Part shown: in pieces, positions 12,990 to 25,896 of the stretch
How the letters are laid out: each line of letters begins with the position of its first letter
Numbering within the stretch: the first letter of the stretch is position 1
Assembly: GCA_024138015.1 (NCBI GenBank)
Contig: JAMXBB010000020.1
Coordinates: 17,857-81,856 of the forward strand
Direction: 5' to 3'
DNA from: Lumnitzera littorea
Lineage: Eukaryota; Streptophyta; Magnoliopsida; Myrtales; Combretaceae
DNA length: 64,000 bases
The notes under the pieces: model-generated
Told to the model about the DNA's origin: nothing
Databases searched by the model: none
Seen by the model: the letters and a program-made list of their open reading frames with translations, nothing else
Made by a program: the position numbers and the translations under genes

Positions 12990-14560
12990 AGGGGTAACTC
13001 TTATGGACTTATTTGGAGCATAATGACTCCGTGTGCCATGCTCTTAAGTCCCCTAGATCTAGTACGGGTGATGGGACTTCAAATCTAATTCCTATTAGAT
13101 AGTGTTGTAGATGAACCTAATGTGAGACAACTAAAGCAAAATCGAGGCTTAAAGACCATCAAGCTTTAAATTGATGAATTGATGGTATGGGAACTATAGA
13201 TGGTTGTTTTGATTGGAAGGATTAGATTGAGACATCTTTTGAGAGCTATGAATATGGAGAGGAGATGAAGGTGAGACACTCAAATTTATAAGCTATGTTG
13301 GAGTTTGGTAAAGGAACATAACCTTACTACCCAAAAAAAAAAAAAAAAAGCATGAGAAAGGGTTATGTTACATCCTGGAAAAGATAAAACAACTTATGTG
13401 TAGAAGATTTATACCTGATCATTACAAACAAGACTTATACCTAAGACTATAGAACATTAAGCAAGGTAAATTAACTATTGAAGAATATGTGAAAGAATTT
13501 GAAGTGTTAATGGTCAAATGCAAGGTGTTTGAATCTCATAACCAAGTTATTACAAGATTTTTTACAAGGTTAAGTTTTAATTTTTGCAATGTTATTGACC
13601 ACTACAAGTTTACTACCCTTGAAGATGCAATCTAGTTGACAAATAAGGCAGAGAGACAAAAAGCATAGAGGAGCTCCTATGAACTAGGAAAAAACTTAAA
13701 ATACCACTACTAATGATGTTTCTTTTGAAAGTATTCATATGAAACAAGTTGCATTGAATGAGAAGGTAGGTGAAGCAATTGATCTAGATGTATATAAAGC
13801 ACTGAGAATAGAGGAAAAGCTACTCGTAGTGTTGATTAGAAGGTCTAGGGTTTAGGTAATTTGTAAAGGAAAATTAAGTAGGTTTAGTGCTTCAAATGCT
13901 AAGGGTATAGGCATATTGCATCCGAGTGTCCTAACTGCTAGGTTGTGATGCTTATAGGAGATGAATAATTTATAAGGATGAGAAGGGCAAGGAAGATGTT
14001 GAAGAAAATTTAAAGAAGTGTGATGATGAGTCTAGATCACTTAGTAAGGATGAGGAAGATTCTATATCTCTATTGTTGGCAAAATAATCGTCTGAAGGTG
14101 ATGATGAGTACAAAGAAGCAAGATAAAGTAATCCATGTTCCTTTGTAGTGGATGGAGCAAGTTGTGCTTATTCATCACGTTGGCTTAAGAAGTAAGCAAG
14201 TACCAATACATTGGCTTAGATCTAAAGGAGTAATAAAGGTGAAAAAGTGGGTTAAGGTAGCAACTAATATAACATAATATATTAATTAGGTAACTCGTAA
14301 TGTAGTACCCATAAATGCAACAAACATATAGTTTAGAAGACCCTACTAATTTAATAAGTGATTTATCTTTCATGATTTCCAAAATTCATAAACTCCTACA
14401 AAAGATGGAAAGAAGGTTACTTTGACGTACGTAAGTTTAGCCAGAGGGAAATCCTGAATTTGTTTAGAAAAGCTTATTTGCAAGAAAGGGGTTCTACATA
14501 GCAATAAGAAAATTTTCAGATTCAAGAGTAAATCCTTTTCGATAAAGGGGAATGGTGTGA
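12990..14560 (+). pseudogene. Chr1: chromovirus-type gag and protease fragment
   Basis: Plus-strand remnant of gag-protease in several frames. The gag core includes KQLMCRRFIPDHYKQDLYL (about 13390), GKLTIEEYVKEFEVLMVKC (about 13460) and FTTLEDAI. A CCHC zinc knuckle reads CFKC-x-GYRHIASECPN (about 13888-13935). Then comes an acidic stretch and a protease remnant: VDGASC (about 14150), VVPINATNI then a decayed LGRPW motif (about 14300-14345), and TKDGKKVTLT (about 14400). The same type of gag and protease occurs in Chr2. No LTR, RT or integrase is attached. The fragment begins just downstream of the TatA 3' LTR, so TatA may have inserted into this element, but the left half is not in the window. 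Confidence 0.75.
13333..13349 (+). repeat. A17 homopolymer inside Chr1 gag
   Basis: A run of 17 A residues interrupts the gag remnant; gag homology continues on both sides. Either a local expansion or the trace of a small A-tailed insertion. Confidence 0.85.
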
Positions 14561-17500
14561 CTTGAGGGGTTGTGAACCAAGCTAGGAGCATAAGACAAAA
14601 AATGGGAGGAAAAAGAGGGTAAAGTGGAGGCCACCATGAGATACATGGAGATGGTACATGCAATATACACCATTGTACAAATAGGCATAGACAATGTAAT
14701 GCAACAGTCCACTCGTGTCCATGAAAAGAAGGTACGCATGGCCCATCCTTACAACAACATGCTCATATCTATAAAAAGAAGGCAGGCACAAGCCCATCAA
14801 TGCATTAGCATGCCATGTCATGTGGAAAGAAATCATTTAAGATACACATAACATAGTATGCCCCTATATATTGAGTATTGATGACATTAGTTTTTAAATT
14901 TTGAGTCTAATATGATTATTTGTATTTTATGTCAATTAAAATATTGCCATAGACCTAAGAATTCCTATAGATAGTATTTGAGGCTTATTTACTCTACTAT
15001 AAAAGGGAATCTTTAGCCACTATGACATAAAATATTTTCTCTTGAAGGTAGTTAACAATGTTATTATCCTAGAGTGAGATTACTAACTATTACAAACACT
15101 ATTTTAAGGTGTTATGATAATTAAGCTAATTCATGATTAGAGTGATCTATCTCATTATTTTGTTTCTTGTATTGATTTTTGTTCTTCATGGGATTTTCGA
15201 GATAGAATTTAATAGCCCTAGTTTGATTGTCTTTTGATAACCATTCATACTCCCTTTCTTTTAATTTTCCATCATTCCATGTCAAAAAACCAAAAAGATT
15301 CCAACTTGTTATTTGCTACGCAACATCACTTTGTGACTGGATTCAATCCTAAGATCCTGGTTACATTAGCCTAAGACATTTTTTTTATGAAGGACAAAAG
15401 ATATTTCATTATTAAAAAATTAAAATCTATCAACATTTGAATGTTGAGGATTGAAGACTATATAAAGCACAAGAATTGTAGAGAAGAGGAGTTGTGCATG
15501 GATAAAGAGAATTGATAAAAGAGAAGTGTGCTAAAGTGTTTGATTTATTATTTTTTGGATAATTAAGCTAAAGCATTAGTAAACCTATTATAATCCTCTA
15601 CGAGCCAATATGCTCTCTAAATATTAGTAATGACTATTTAGAGGAATAGTGAGGGAAACTTTGTAGACTTATGTGAATCCCAGGGTATGGATTGTAAGAA
15701 AGGGTAGAATCATGGGAATTACATGCCTCATCTTGATTTCTTTCAAATAGTGGTTAAACTAGAAAGCAAATCAGTTTTCTAGCACTAGATGTTGGAAGTG
15801 TGGACCAATGTGCAAGATGAAACCACTACATATTGCTGCATCATTTTCTCAAACTCTAACTTTTACATTATCATACTCATACTTCAGTACTAATTGACAT
15901 TATAATTGTTTAAGTTTGAATACTTTGTCAATTTTATACATTTTTTTTTATCAAATGGATATTTATCAGAAGAACTAAATATCAAAAAGAATAGAAAGAA
16001 CTTAAAATCTAAAAGGTCGGATCGAATCCATTTTTTAGCTTCTATGAGCAAATCTTTGATCTGAAGTAGTAAATTTTGATCTAGAATCATAAATATGTTC
16101 AATGTTTCATGGCTAATCTTCAACAATAAGAAATGGGTTAAATCTTTTGAAGTGTTTCTAGAAATCAAAATCAAGTTTTTTGAAAATTTTATAACAATCA
16201 AATCAAGCCTACCTTCTTAATTGTTAAATGGGACCAATAACTTCTTAACCAGGACTAAAAATAAATTGGTCAACCTTAAAGTAAGGCGATGGGCTCCTTT
16301 AGAGCACTACAATTCTTTTAAAGACTAGAGAGTTCAAGATTCACTAGACAAGGAGATGACCTCGCTCAATCACCACAATAATAACCAAACTTATCCTCAC
16401 AAAGCAGATGGTTTGAACAAAACCCTCCCTCAATCGTATGTATCTCCCTTCATTACCTCGATGGTGAAACAAGTAGGTAAGGGCATATGGGATGAAACAC
16501 TTTCATTTGACATTGCATTGCATTAAGTGTTACTATTTTGTCCCACTGTAATACATTAGCAACTAAGGGAGGAGAGCACTTAGAGCCAATATGCTCCTTT
16601 AACTATTGCTACTTTAAAAGCAAGATGCTATGACAAGTCTTCACTTTATTTAGGGAAGGAAATTTTTTTGTAACATGCTAACAATTAGGTGAAGAGAACT
16701 ATTAGCGACTTTCAACACTATCAATTCTAATGATACATCATAATTATGCTACTACATAAAAAAAAAAAAAAAATCAATCAACATGAAATGTGAGCTATCA
16801 TGTCTTCATGGTGTATGACTTTACCTCTACTCCTTTAAGGGATTGTTTATCTTTATTGTAAATGTCAATAGGCTACAGTAATTGGATGATGTTAGTCTTA
16901 TATTACATTTACTATGTAGTGTCTTTGTGTAATGCTTGCTAAATGTGACACTCTTGAATGATGCTTATCCTAATGTGACACTATAAGCTTCTACATGTTG
17001 CTCGCTCCTATAATGCCTAATAAGAAATGACCTGATAAGGTGCTTGCCATAGTAACACCTTAATGTGATGCTTGCTTTATGATGATTACTTAGGTAATAC
17101 ACTTGTGCAACTTAATTGCTCAAAAGCCACCATCATAAAACTTGCTCACTAACATTTGGTCTTTGCATATAGCATAGACTTTGTGGAAAAATCCTTACTC
17201 CTCAAATTGCATCAAGAGACACCTTAAAAAAGCAACAAAATTTGCTTGGTTATGATGAGAAGTTAGAGACAACCTTAAATGTAACTATGTTTGCCAATAA
17301 TAGTGAAAAGTCATAGTAGATAGTATCAAACTCTCTAACATCTCCTCTTAACTCTATAAGTATAAAACTCATTGCAATTGTATGAATCGCCTTGGCTTCC
17401 TTCTCTTGGACAACATGTTAAGATGGGTAGTCTCAAAAGGAAAGCAATCTCTTCCATCTTAAAATGCTTAACTCTACTAAAGCTTTTAGATAAGGTTAGC

Positions 17501-18594
17501 TACCTCTTCTATAACATGGCACCCAAATAGTAGGCTTAAAGTAATTGTCACCACCTTCTAAGTTAAGGGCTCATAATGTTTACAACCATATATGTAAATC
17601 ATCACTTTTTGATAGAGGACACAAAGTGACTTCCCTCATCTAATGGCACATAAAGATGGGTAAGCTTGATAGAGGACATAGCATCTTTGAGTAGAACTTA
17701 GTGTGAAGATGGTCTTAACTATTGATCATTCCTTCCTCTATAAAGGACTTAGAACATTTCTTAGGGTCTTGTCAAAGGGACTCAATGTTAAATCATGATC
17801 TACATGAGAATGGATCAAGACATCACTATAAACTAGACATAATATTGGTATTAAGGTGCAAAGGTCGCCTATAGTAAGGTGAAAAATAAAAGAAAAGGGT
17901 AACACTATAGAGAATGCTAACTTTAGTCTCATTAAGCTAATGGACATGGAAAAAACAGTCATCCATTAACAATGAAAGAAAAAGCAAGCATTGCTACGTT
18001 CATGGAATATCTAATATGTTAAATTTTCCTATAATCAATAGCAAGATTACAAATCAAGATTAAGAGCCATTATTAGAGAACAAGACTAATGCAATGATAT
18101 GTTGATGATGGAACTCACTATATCCATTTCAAACCTACTACTTATGTCAATAGTGCATTAGTTAGACCTCAAGCTTATTACTTTAACTAATATGTGTCTT
18201 GATGGCTTTAAGGGACTTGCACCCAACAAAGAAAGCGTTACTAATAATTATAAATCTTTATGAAATATAGTCTTGCATTAAACTACAAAATCACCCCACC
18301 ATTGTTATGATATTCTATCCATAAATTGGTAAAATAAAGAATCAAGAAATAAACCATTTTTCATGAACATGTGGGGCTACTCATGATGATACAAATATCA
18401 ACTTTATTTCCAATAAAACATAATATCTCTGCTATTGTGTTGCTAAGACCCTTTCTAAAATCTAATGACATATTTAATTTATAAGAAACTCTTCTTTCCA
18501 ATAACCTTTTACCAATTGCTTTCACTCAAAGTACAAGAGTCATTTAGAGAAGAAAGCTTTTGGTTTAAGCACATTCATAGTTTACTATGCTATA
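14561..18594. other. Unassigned AT-rich DNA left of BigL
   Basis: No gene, LTR pair or protein motif could be recognised on either strand. Short ORFs (for example 15890-16201 minus, 103 aa) lack any family resemblance and are low-complexity. A degenerate internal duplication is visible at 14717-14800 (AAAAGAAGGTACGCATGGCC against AAAAAGAAGGCAGGCACAAG). About 16900-17110 is locally repetitive, with recurring AATGTGACACT and ATGCTTGC-like words. A tract of A residues lies at about 16757. This is the DNA into which BigL inserted (target CTATA). Confidence 0.5.
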
Positions 18595-18667
18595 TGTAAA
18601 ACCCCAACAAAATGGAAAAAGGATAAAAGAAAGTAAACAAATAAAAGAATAAATTGAGTAAGGGTAT
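18595..18667 (+). mobile_element. BigL 5' LTR, first 73 bp
   Basis: Matches the start of the BigL 3' LTR at 35491 (TGTAAAACCCCAACAAAATGG, then AAGGGTAT). It is interrupted by TatB after GGTAT and resumes at 30013-30018. Confidence 0.9.
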
Positions 18668-19098
18668 TATTGATGGTCGAATTTCATTTCACTCGACCGC
18701 TGACAGGCCAAGTAACACCACTCTTAGCTAACACCAAGTAACATAGATCCGTATCTGATTTGAATTCAAGGACAGTAGCATGAACAATTATCACTTGGGA
18801 TGGTAATACTACATAACTGCCTACTATTCCTATATTTTAGGAATGTACTTAATTAAGAGGTCTCCATGTATCATGATAATCACTCCATTAACTGCTATTT
18901 CAGACATAACATTAGCCTATAAATAGGAAGAACAAACACTATAAGAGGTCTCTAATAACTTTCTACTACTTACTTAGTCTTTTCCTACACTCACTTATTA
19001 ACTTAGGCATTGGAGTGATCATATTAGACTAGCCTCGATACCAAAAGCTTTTTCTTCTTTGCAGGATAAAAGTTCTAACTCAAAACTACCTAACAACA
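18668..19098 (+). mobile_element. TatB 5' LTR
   Basis: 431 bp ending TAACAACA. A TATA-type CCTATAAATAGG is at 18916-18927, followed about 30 bp on by the conserved CACTATAAGAGGTCTC block where transcription probably starts. It aligns along its length with 29583-30012. Confidence 0.9.
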
Positions 19099-19116
19099 TT
19101 TGGTGTCGTCTATGGG
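19099..19116 (+). promoter_or_regulatory. TatB primer binding site
   Basis: TTTGGTGTCGTCTATGGG directly after the 5' LTR, a decayed form of the TTTGGCGCCGTCTGTGGG-type site of plant Tat elements. The cognate tRNA was not worked out. Confidence 0.7.
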
Positions 19117-19133
19117 AATCAAACCCACGACCA

Positions 19134-19628
19134 TATGGTTAAAAGCTAAAGCAACTTTGCCTTGACTTAGCTAAAGAAAACTTGGAATTAACCAAAAAAA
19201 AACATGATGAGATCCTTAATCTCCTTCATAATAATGTTTAGCCAAATCAAAATATAGAGCATAGCGATCACATCGCTAAGAATAGTGATGACTCAATCTA
19301 TTCACCCGAATTGTCGAAAAAGCAAGCCAAAGTTATAATGGGACCTTCGGCTCCTACACTTAATAAAGCTGACAAGGGCAAGCAATTGGAGCAGGTACAC
19401 CATGCTGGACCTTCACATGTTAGTACCCCCATTGCAACAAGTAAATAGTCCCAAATTAAGAAGAGCCCTTTCATTCTCGAGATTTTGGGGGAAGTGATAC
19501 CATAACACATCAGGTTACCACAATTTGAAACTTATGATGGGACAAAAGATCTTGAAGACCATTTAGAGTACTATTATACGTTGGCTAAGTTGCACAGCTT
19601 AAGTGATGCTGTGGCCTGCTAAGCTTTT
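19134..19628 (+). pseudogene. TatB gag, N-terminal part
   Basis: Starts near ATGGTTAAAAGC, the same start context as TatC (36904). A deletion of roughly 90 bp relative to TatC follows. Recognisable blocks are YSPELSKKQAK (about 19298), a linker ending SHVST (about 19420) and the conserved LPQFETYDGTKD (about 19516) and LSDAVAC (about 19600). It forms the nucleocapsid in active elements. Two or more stops are present. S3 splits the reading frame after AAGCTTTT; gag resumes at 21267. Confidence 0.85.
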
Positions 19629-21266
19629 TGATCACCTCTAAATAGAGCTTCTGAGTTTTACAAATTAGATTCCTATATTTTATCTTTTACTTAGTTAAAT
19701 AGGCAAGTGTACCTATCGTTTATTAGTAGAGATAAGTATGAGGTCATCTCTACTAAGAAAAGGATTCAAACACTAACACTAAATATTATTCCTATTAACT
19801 AGCTACCAAATGATTTAATGAAGTAATTTAACTAATCTTTACAACTAAATTGTACTAATTATAAAATTACACCAAGAAAACATAATAGATAGAATTAAAA
19901 CACAAAAACAAAAATTTACAAAGCAAGTTTACTCCATCACATTAACATGGCTTATGAACTATCCATCTTAATAATTACTCATCTGCAGGAATTCTCTACT
20001 CATGAGTATTCTTCTCAGAATCACTCAATTCTAATCCTGATTGCATTCCTTAAAATCTCTTCTCAAAGAATAGACAAGTCAAATTTGCATTAGAAGCTTA
20101 CTAATCCTTGAATTCCTTAAACATGTAGCGAACTCCCTAATAATATCTCTGTTAACAAGATTAGTTTGTTTTAGTGATTAAGATCTACTTAATAAAATCG
20201 TCTCTCAACATATTCCATTGAGATCAATTGTAAGATTGTGTCATGCACTATGCTATCTTAACTTATATGAAGTTCTAATCACTAAAAATTTGTAATTATT
20301 ACGAATAATAACAATTCATAACACATTCATGTTAAAATGAATTCATAAACCTTATTTTATTACTCACACATGATAGAAAAGGGACAAATATAGAGAAATA
20401 AGAAAAAGGAAACATAAAAGAAGAGAGAAGAATAATAACCCCTTTTGATTCACTTGAAGGATTTTGGTACAACGGTATACATACACTAGATTCTTCACAA
20501 CTTTCTTGAAGTTAATGAAGAATGTTACACAAACTCACATCATAGTATCACTACCTTAGGAACATGAATAATAAAAACTTAATGGTCTTAATTCTATGAT
20601 CTCTTGTGTTTCTTGTTGGCATTCATTCTGATGTTATCCTCTCCTGATCTCATTCTCTTTCTCCCAAAAGTTACGGTATATTTATACTTTTCCTATCGAA
20701 GGACTCAAATATACCACTTCAAGACACCGCTTGATGTTAAAACATTTTCCATGTACTAGTTCATATGAAAAAGATGAAATAGAAGAGTTGTATTTACTCC
20801 TATCATGCCCGTGACTCGAGGAGTGATAGTCTTGAAAAACAAGATTTTACCCTAATCACAGCTATGATAGTGGATGTGAACTCCTCATTGCTTCATTATA
20901 ACCCATCACACCCATGATTAAGGGCATGATCACCTTTCTACTATACAATCACAACCATGATTGATAGGGAGATTATTAGTGCTTCCTCAATCACGCCCAT
21001 GATTGAAGGGCGTGATCAGTGCTGGCTAATGAAATCTTTCTTCATCATGAAATGAATCCTGATTCTATTTTAAGGTCTTCTTCTCCTCATGACCATGATT
21101 GCCTTAAAAATCATTGTTCTTGTGTAAATTTCATCCCCTTACTTGTAATTCATCCAAAATCAATACATTATATAATTAAGTACCAAAAATTAAGAATTGA
21201 ATCACAATTATGAACAATTTATGCCTAAATATTCCTTGAAAAGTGTAAAGTAATTTACACTTATCA
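19629..21266 (+). mobile_element. S3: solo LTR inside TatB gag
   Basis: 1638 bp starting TGATCACCTCTAAATAG and ending TTTACACTTATCA, with perfect 5 bp duplications CTTTT at 19624-19628 and 21267-21271. Taking it out together with one CTTTT restores the gag alignment to TatC (GCCTTTCCCTCAACCTTGAGG). No internal domain or second LTR exists, so it is a solo LTR. The 5' segment with AAGTGTACCTATCGTTTATTAGTA-like sequence (about 19700) is reminiscent of Athila-type LTRs, a tentative link from memory. An ORF at 21019-21213 is not a recognised gene. Confidence 0.9.
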
Positions 21267-21271
21267 CTTTT

Positions 21272-22440
21272 CCCTCAACATTGAGGAATGCGGCAAGTAC
21301 ATGGTTTAAACACCTACAGCCAAACACTATTTCGTGTTTCGAAGAATTAGTAAAAGTGTTCCTTTAGCACTTCCTTGCAAGTAAGCTCCCTATTAAGGAT
21401 TCTTTAGTGCCTAATACAATAAAGTAGAGGTCAAATGAGTCATAGAGATTACTGAGCCAAGTTTATAGCTAAGATGGTCCAAATTCCAAAATTAGACATG
21501 AGTGTAGCCTTCAACACCATTACTAATGGAGTCAAGCCCCCATGGAGACTTTTTTAAGTTTCTCATCAAGAATAAGCTGAGAACTTTTGCCAAATTCAAA
21601 GCTAAAGCTAAAGCTAAGTCCTACATCTGATAAGAGAACAACATAAAGGCTCAGTAAGAAGTTGATCAAAATAAAGGAGATAAGAAAACCGACAAGAGGA
21701 GAAGTGCAAAAATTGACTCGATATGGATGGTGATGAAAGTCCTAATGCCAAGAGAAAAAGACCATAAATTCTAACATATTCATCCTATACACCAGTCAAT
21801 CATCAAATTTTGGACATATTAATAGAGGTACGTGGGTAAAGAGGCATTTTGCAATGGCCAGCAAGGATGAGAGGATACCCTTCAAGGGGAAATTCCAACC
21901 AATACTATGATTTCCATCACAACAAAGGTTATAATACAAATGAATGCATCTAGCTTAAGAACACAATTGAGGATGCAATTCAACGTAGGCACTTGTGAAA
22001 GTTTCTAGCATATGATACCAAGAATATTGAGCGACCATCTCAGAGGAGATGTCAAGACTAGGAGAATGATACTCGACTAGCTATAACTGAGAGCGATACA
22101 AGAGACAAGAATACCAATAGGACACCCAATGGAATAATCAACATTATTGTTAGGAGACCTTCTACTATAGGCCAGTCAAGCTCTTCGAGTCTGACTAACA
22201 CCGTAAATTATGTTTGCAATATCCAAGGAAAGAAGGTTAAGATCGACAACATAATTTCTTTCACGGAGGAAGATTTTGAAGGCATCCAAAGGCCGCATGA
22301 TGACGCACTTGTGGTTAATACGAGAATTGCCAACTTCGAGATCAAGAAAATTTTCGTTGACATTAAAAGTTCGGCAGACATTATTTTCTAGTACACTTTT
22401 GACCAAATGAGACCAAAGATCAAAGTATAGTTGAGATTTA
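21272..22440 (+). pseudogene. TatB gag C-terminal part and protease
   Basis: Resumes gag with TLRNAASTWFKHL (21280) and continues through FLASKLPIKDS and a zinc-knuckle-like YDFHHNKGYNTNECI (about 21905), where the first Cys of the C-x2-H-x4-H-x4-C pattern seen in TatC is replaced by Tyr. The protease region follows: YVCNIQGKKVKIDN (about 22210), ISFTEEDFEGIQR, then the active-site region IFVDIKSSADIIF, where DTG reads Asp-Ile-Lys (22359-22367). It ends at FDQMRPKIKV before a stop. It is inactive: the catalytic triad residues Thr and Gly are both lost and the frame is broken at several points. Confidence 0.85.
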
Positions 22441-24700
22441 CAATTATGATTTATATGCCTTCAATAATCAACCTGTTCAGGTAACCAGAGTAATCTCTTT
22501 ACTAATTCATATTGGAGATGACAAGCATGTCATAGAAGACAAAGTAGACTTCCTTGTTGTCAAATGTTATCCCCATATAACATGATCGTGGGACAACTGT
22601 GTCAACACTTATTCAGCATCATCCCTTCTACTGCTCATCTCAATGCCAAATTCCCTACTCCTACAAGAATCAATGTATGTAAAGTACATCAACATTTGGT
22701 AAGGTCTATGTACATGAAGGCCTTAAGGCAAGAAGTAATTTTTCAAGTGAAAATTTGTCTAAAAGGAAAGTCAGTTGACATAGACAATGCTGAAAATGAA
22801 ACAAAAGAAATTTCTTTAGGAGGTGATCTTAGAAAAACAACCAAGATAAGAAAAACCCTTACTGACACACATTCATTAAAATTTAATATGGTCCCCTTCA
22901 GACATGCCGAATATTCCTAGAGATGTTATTGTATATAGGCTCTAAATTAATCTAAGAGTGAAAGTGATTCAATAGAAGAAAAGGCATTTGGCCCTCAAGA
23001 GGCAAGCAACCATAAAAGAAGTTTAGAAACTCTTGAAGGCGGGATTCATTTGGGAAGAGCCTTATCCAATATAGCTAACCAACTATATGCTAGTAAAGAA
23101 GTCTAACAGAAAATGGAATATGTGCATAGACTTCACAAATCTTAATAAGGCATGTCCTAAGCATTGCTTTCCGCAGCCGAAAATTGATCAGATAGTTGAT
23201 TCAATTACCGGACATCTGTTACTTTATTTTATGAATGCTTTCTTAAGATACAACCAAATTAGAATGAATAAGGAAGACGAAGTTCATACACCATTTGTCA
23301 CCAATTTCGAAACATATTGTTACACAGTGATGCGCCTTGGGTTAAAAAACGTCAATGTAACTTACTAGAGGCTTGTCACCATGATGTTCAAACCTTAGAT
23401 CCATCAAAATATTGAAGTATATGTCGATGGCATAATTATGAAAAGTGTGACAGAGGATTGGCATCTTATTGATCTTGAGGAAACATTTGCTACTCTAAGG
23501 AGATATAACATGAAGCTCAATCTGCAAAAGTATGTCTTTAGCAAAACTTCAAGAAAATTTTTAAGGTACATGGTCACACATTACAGCATTAATGCCAACT
23601 TGAGAAAGATTAAACTGATAACAAACATGAGAAATCCTCATATTGTCAAAGAGGTATAAGAACTCACTAGGCAAATAGTTGCCCTTAACTAGTTTGTGTC
23701 AAGAAGTGTAAATAGGTGCACAGAATTCTTTAAAATTTTAAAGAACTCGAGAGAGTTCAAAATGGACAAATGATTATGAGAAGGCATTTAATGAACTTCA
23801 ACAATTCCTCGCATCACTCCTGATGCTCTCGACACCTATCTCAGGAGAGAATTTATATTTATACTTATTAATAAACTACCAAGTGCTTTCTTCTATATTG
23901 GTTTGAATTGTTAGTAAGGAGCATCGACCAGTTTATTACGCAAGTCATGTCCTACAAGGACCAAAGTATCAATATACAAAAATTTAGAAGTTTGTGTTAG
24001 CAGTAGTTCTCTCGGTAAGGAAATTGAAACCGTATTTTAAGGCTCACCAAATCGTAATCCTCATTAATCAACCTTTGCGGTAGGCATTGCAACAACTAGA
24101 CTCTTTTGGAAGGATGATGAAATATACCTTAGAGCTAAGTGTCTACAATGTATAGTACAAACCCAGAATGGCATTAAAAGCTCAAGTGCTATCGGATTTT
24201 CTAACCGAGTTCATTAGTGATGAAGATAGCATGGAGATTGCCGAGAAACCCATATGGTATCTTTATGTGGATGGTTCTTCCACTAGAAAGGGAAGTAGTG
24301 CAACATTATTCTATAAGGACCCCATAATGTTAAGGTTAATTATGCCTTGAAATTCAGATTCCTAACCAATAATAACGAAGTAAAATATGAAACTTTGATA
24401 GTCGGACTTAAATTGACAAAAGAAATTGGTGCCGAGAAACTCAAAGTTTTCTCTGATTCATAACTGGTGGTGAATCAAGTAACAGGAAGTTATGCAGCAA
24501 GGAAGAAGAAATGAGCAAGTACTTGTTGATGGTATGAACCCTCATGGAAGAACTTCAGTATTTTTCAATCCATAAGGTTCCAAAGAGTAAGAATATTCTC
24601 GTTGATATGTTGTCCAAGCTGGCTAGTATGGCATTTCCTAACTTGAGTAACAAAATTTTTGTTTAATTTCTCTTACACAAAAGTGTCTCGTAGAGCTGCA
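22441..24700 (+). pseudogene. TatB reverse transcriptase and RNase H
   Basis: Contains the protease-RT linker (about 22560-22920), then RT: MCIDFTNLNKACPKHCFP (about 23115), FMNAFLRYNQIRMNKEDEVHTPF (23228 on), and the catalytic box, which reads YVDG (23420-23431) instead of YVDD. The thumb region MKLNLQK...FLRYMVTHYSI follows. RNase H begins with YLYVDGSSTRKGSS (about 24260) and continues to SKLASMAFPNL (about 24625). Frames change near 23370, 23660, 23770 and 24350. The second Asp of YVDD is essential, so even an in-frame product would not polymerise. Confidence 0.85.
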
Positions 24701-25896
24701 AATTGACTCCTTGCCTGAGAGAGAAGTCTTGGATGGACCCCCTTATAGATTACTTAAGAGATGGTGTCCTCCTTGATGATAAGAAAGAAGCTCGAAGATT
24801 AGTTTATCAAGTTGCAAATTACACGCTGATAGATGATCAGCTGTATAAACATGGCATATCTTAACCTTATCTTCGATGCCCTCCTCTAAAAGATGCCCAA
24901 CGAGTGTCATTTGAACTATATGAAAGCACAAACATTGTATATCTATGCACTTTGACTCGACTATTATTGGTCAACCATGAAAGAAGATGCAAGAACAACT
25001 ATTTGGCATTGTCCACAATGCCAAAAGCATGAGGCACCAAGTCATGTGCCTTGTACTGAACTATGTTGCTTATCTAATCCTTAGCCTTTTGCCCATTGGA
25101 GATTAGATATGCTCAGACTCTTTCCGAAGTCTATAACTCAACGATAATTTGTTATTGTTGCTGTGGATTATTACACAAAATGGGCAAAGGTTGAGGCATT
25201 GGTAAGGATCATCGAACAAAAAGTGGAGGCATTTGTTTTCAAATAATATCAAGGTTTAGAGTCCCATTTATGATAATCACAAACAATGGACTATAGTTTG
25301 ATAACATTAGATTTCAAGCATTTTGTGAGAAATATGGCATTTACTTAAACTACACGCCTATAGCTCACCCTCAGACTAATAGTTAAGTCGAAGCTGTCAA
25401 TAAAATCATCTTGTACCGCTTGAGGAGGACGGTTAATCAAGTTAAAGGAAAATGGGTTGACGAATTGTCAGATGTCTTATGGGGATATCGAACTACCTAC
25501 AAAACCACAATAAGGGAAATACCCTTTAATTTGGCATATGGTACAGAAGCAATTTTGTTGATTAAGTTAGACCTACTAAATCTGCATATACAAAATTTTA
25601 ATGTAATGATCAATCATGTTGGTTTCACAGCAAATCTAGATATAATTTTGACGTAAGGCAATGAGATATTATAATCAGAAGGTAAAATATAAGGTTTTTC
25701 AGCGTGGAGATTTGGTTTACCAAAAATTGGAGGTGACTGGCGCATGAGAAAAACGAGAGAAGCTTGTTGCAAATTAAGAGGATCTAGTTAGGGTCCAGGA
25801 TGTCGTTGGCAAAGGGGCCTATCAACTAAAAAGGTTAGATGGTACAATCATCCCTCATGCATGGAATGCTGAGAACTTGAAGCTTTATTTTAATTA
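24701..25896 (+). pseudogene. TatB integrase
   Basis: The spacer WMDPLIDYL (about 24731) leads into the zinc-binding region (CPQCQKHE about 25015) and core. The first catalytic Asp (VDYYTKWAK, about 25165) is present. The second motif reads TNNGL, Asp to Asn. The third, VEAVNK (about 25390), keeps Glu but follows a stop. An open stretch at 25411-25656 (DELSDVLWGYRTTYKTT) is the most intact part. It ends at AWNAENLKLYFN (about 25896) without a chromodomain, consistent with the Tat lineage. Confidence 0.85.

Noticed and set aside
14370..14851. Cluster of overlapping ORFs of 75-97 codons on both strands
   Set aside because: They overlap the end of the Chr1 remnant and an AT-rich flank, no family features; several frames open at once suggests chance.
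15890..16201. 103-codon minus-strand ORF
   Set aside because: Ile/Lys/Phe-rich, as expected from AT-rich DNA; no homologous segment elsewhere in the window and no motif.
17000..18590. Suspected copia- or LINE-type pol on the minus strand
   Set aside because: Reading the reverse complement gave no RT, integrase or endonuclease motif in any frame.
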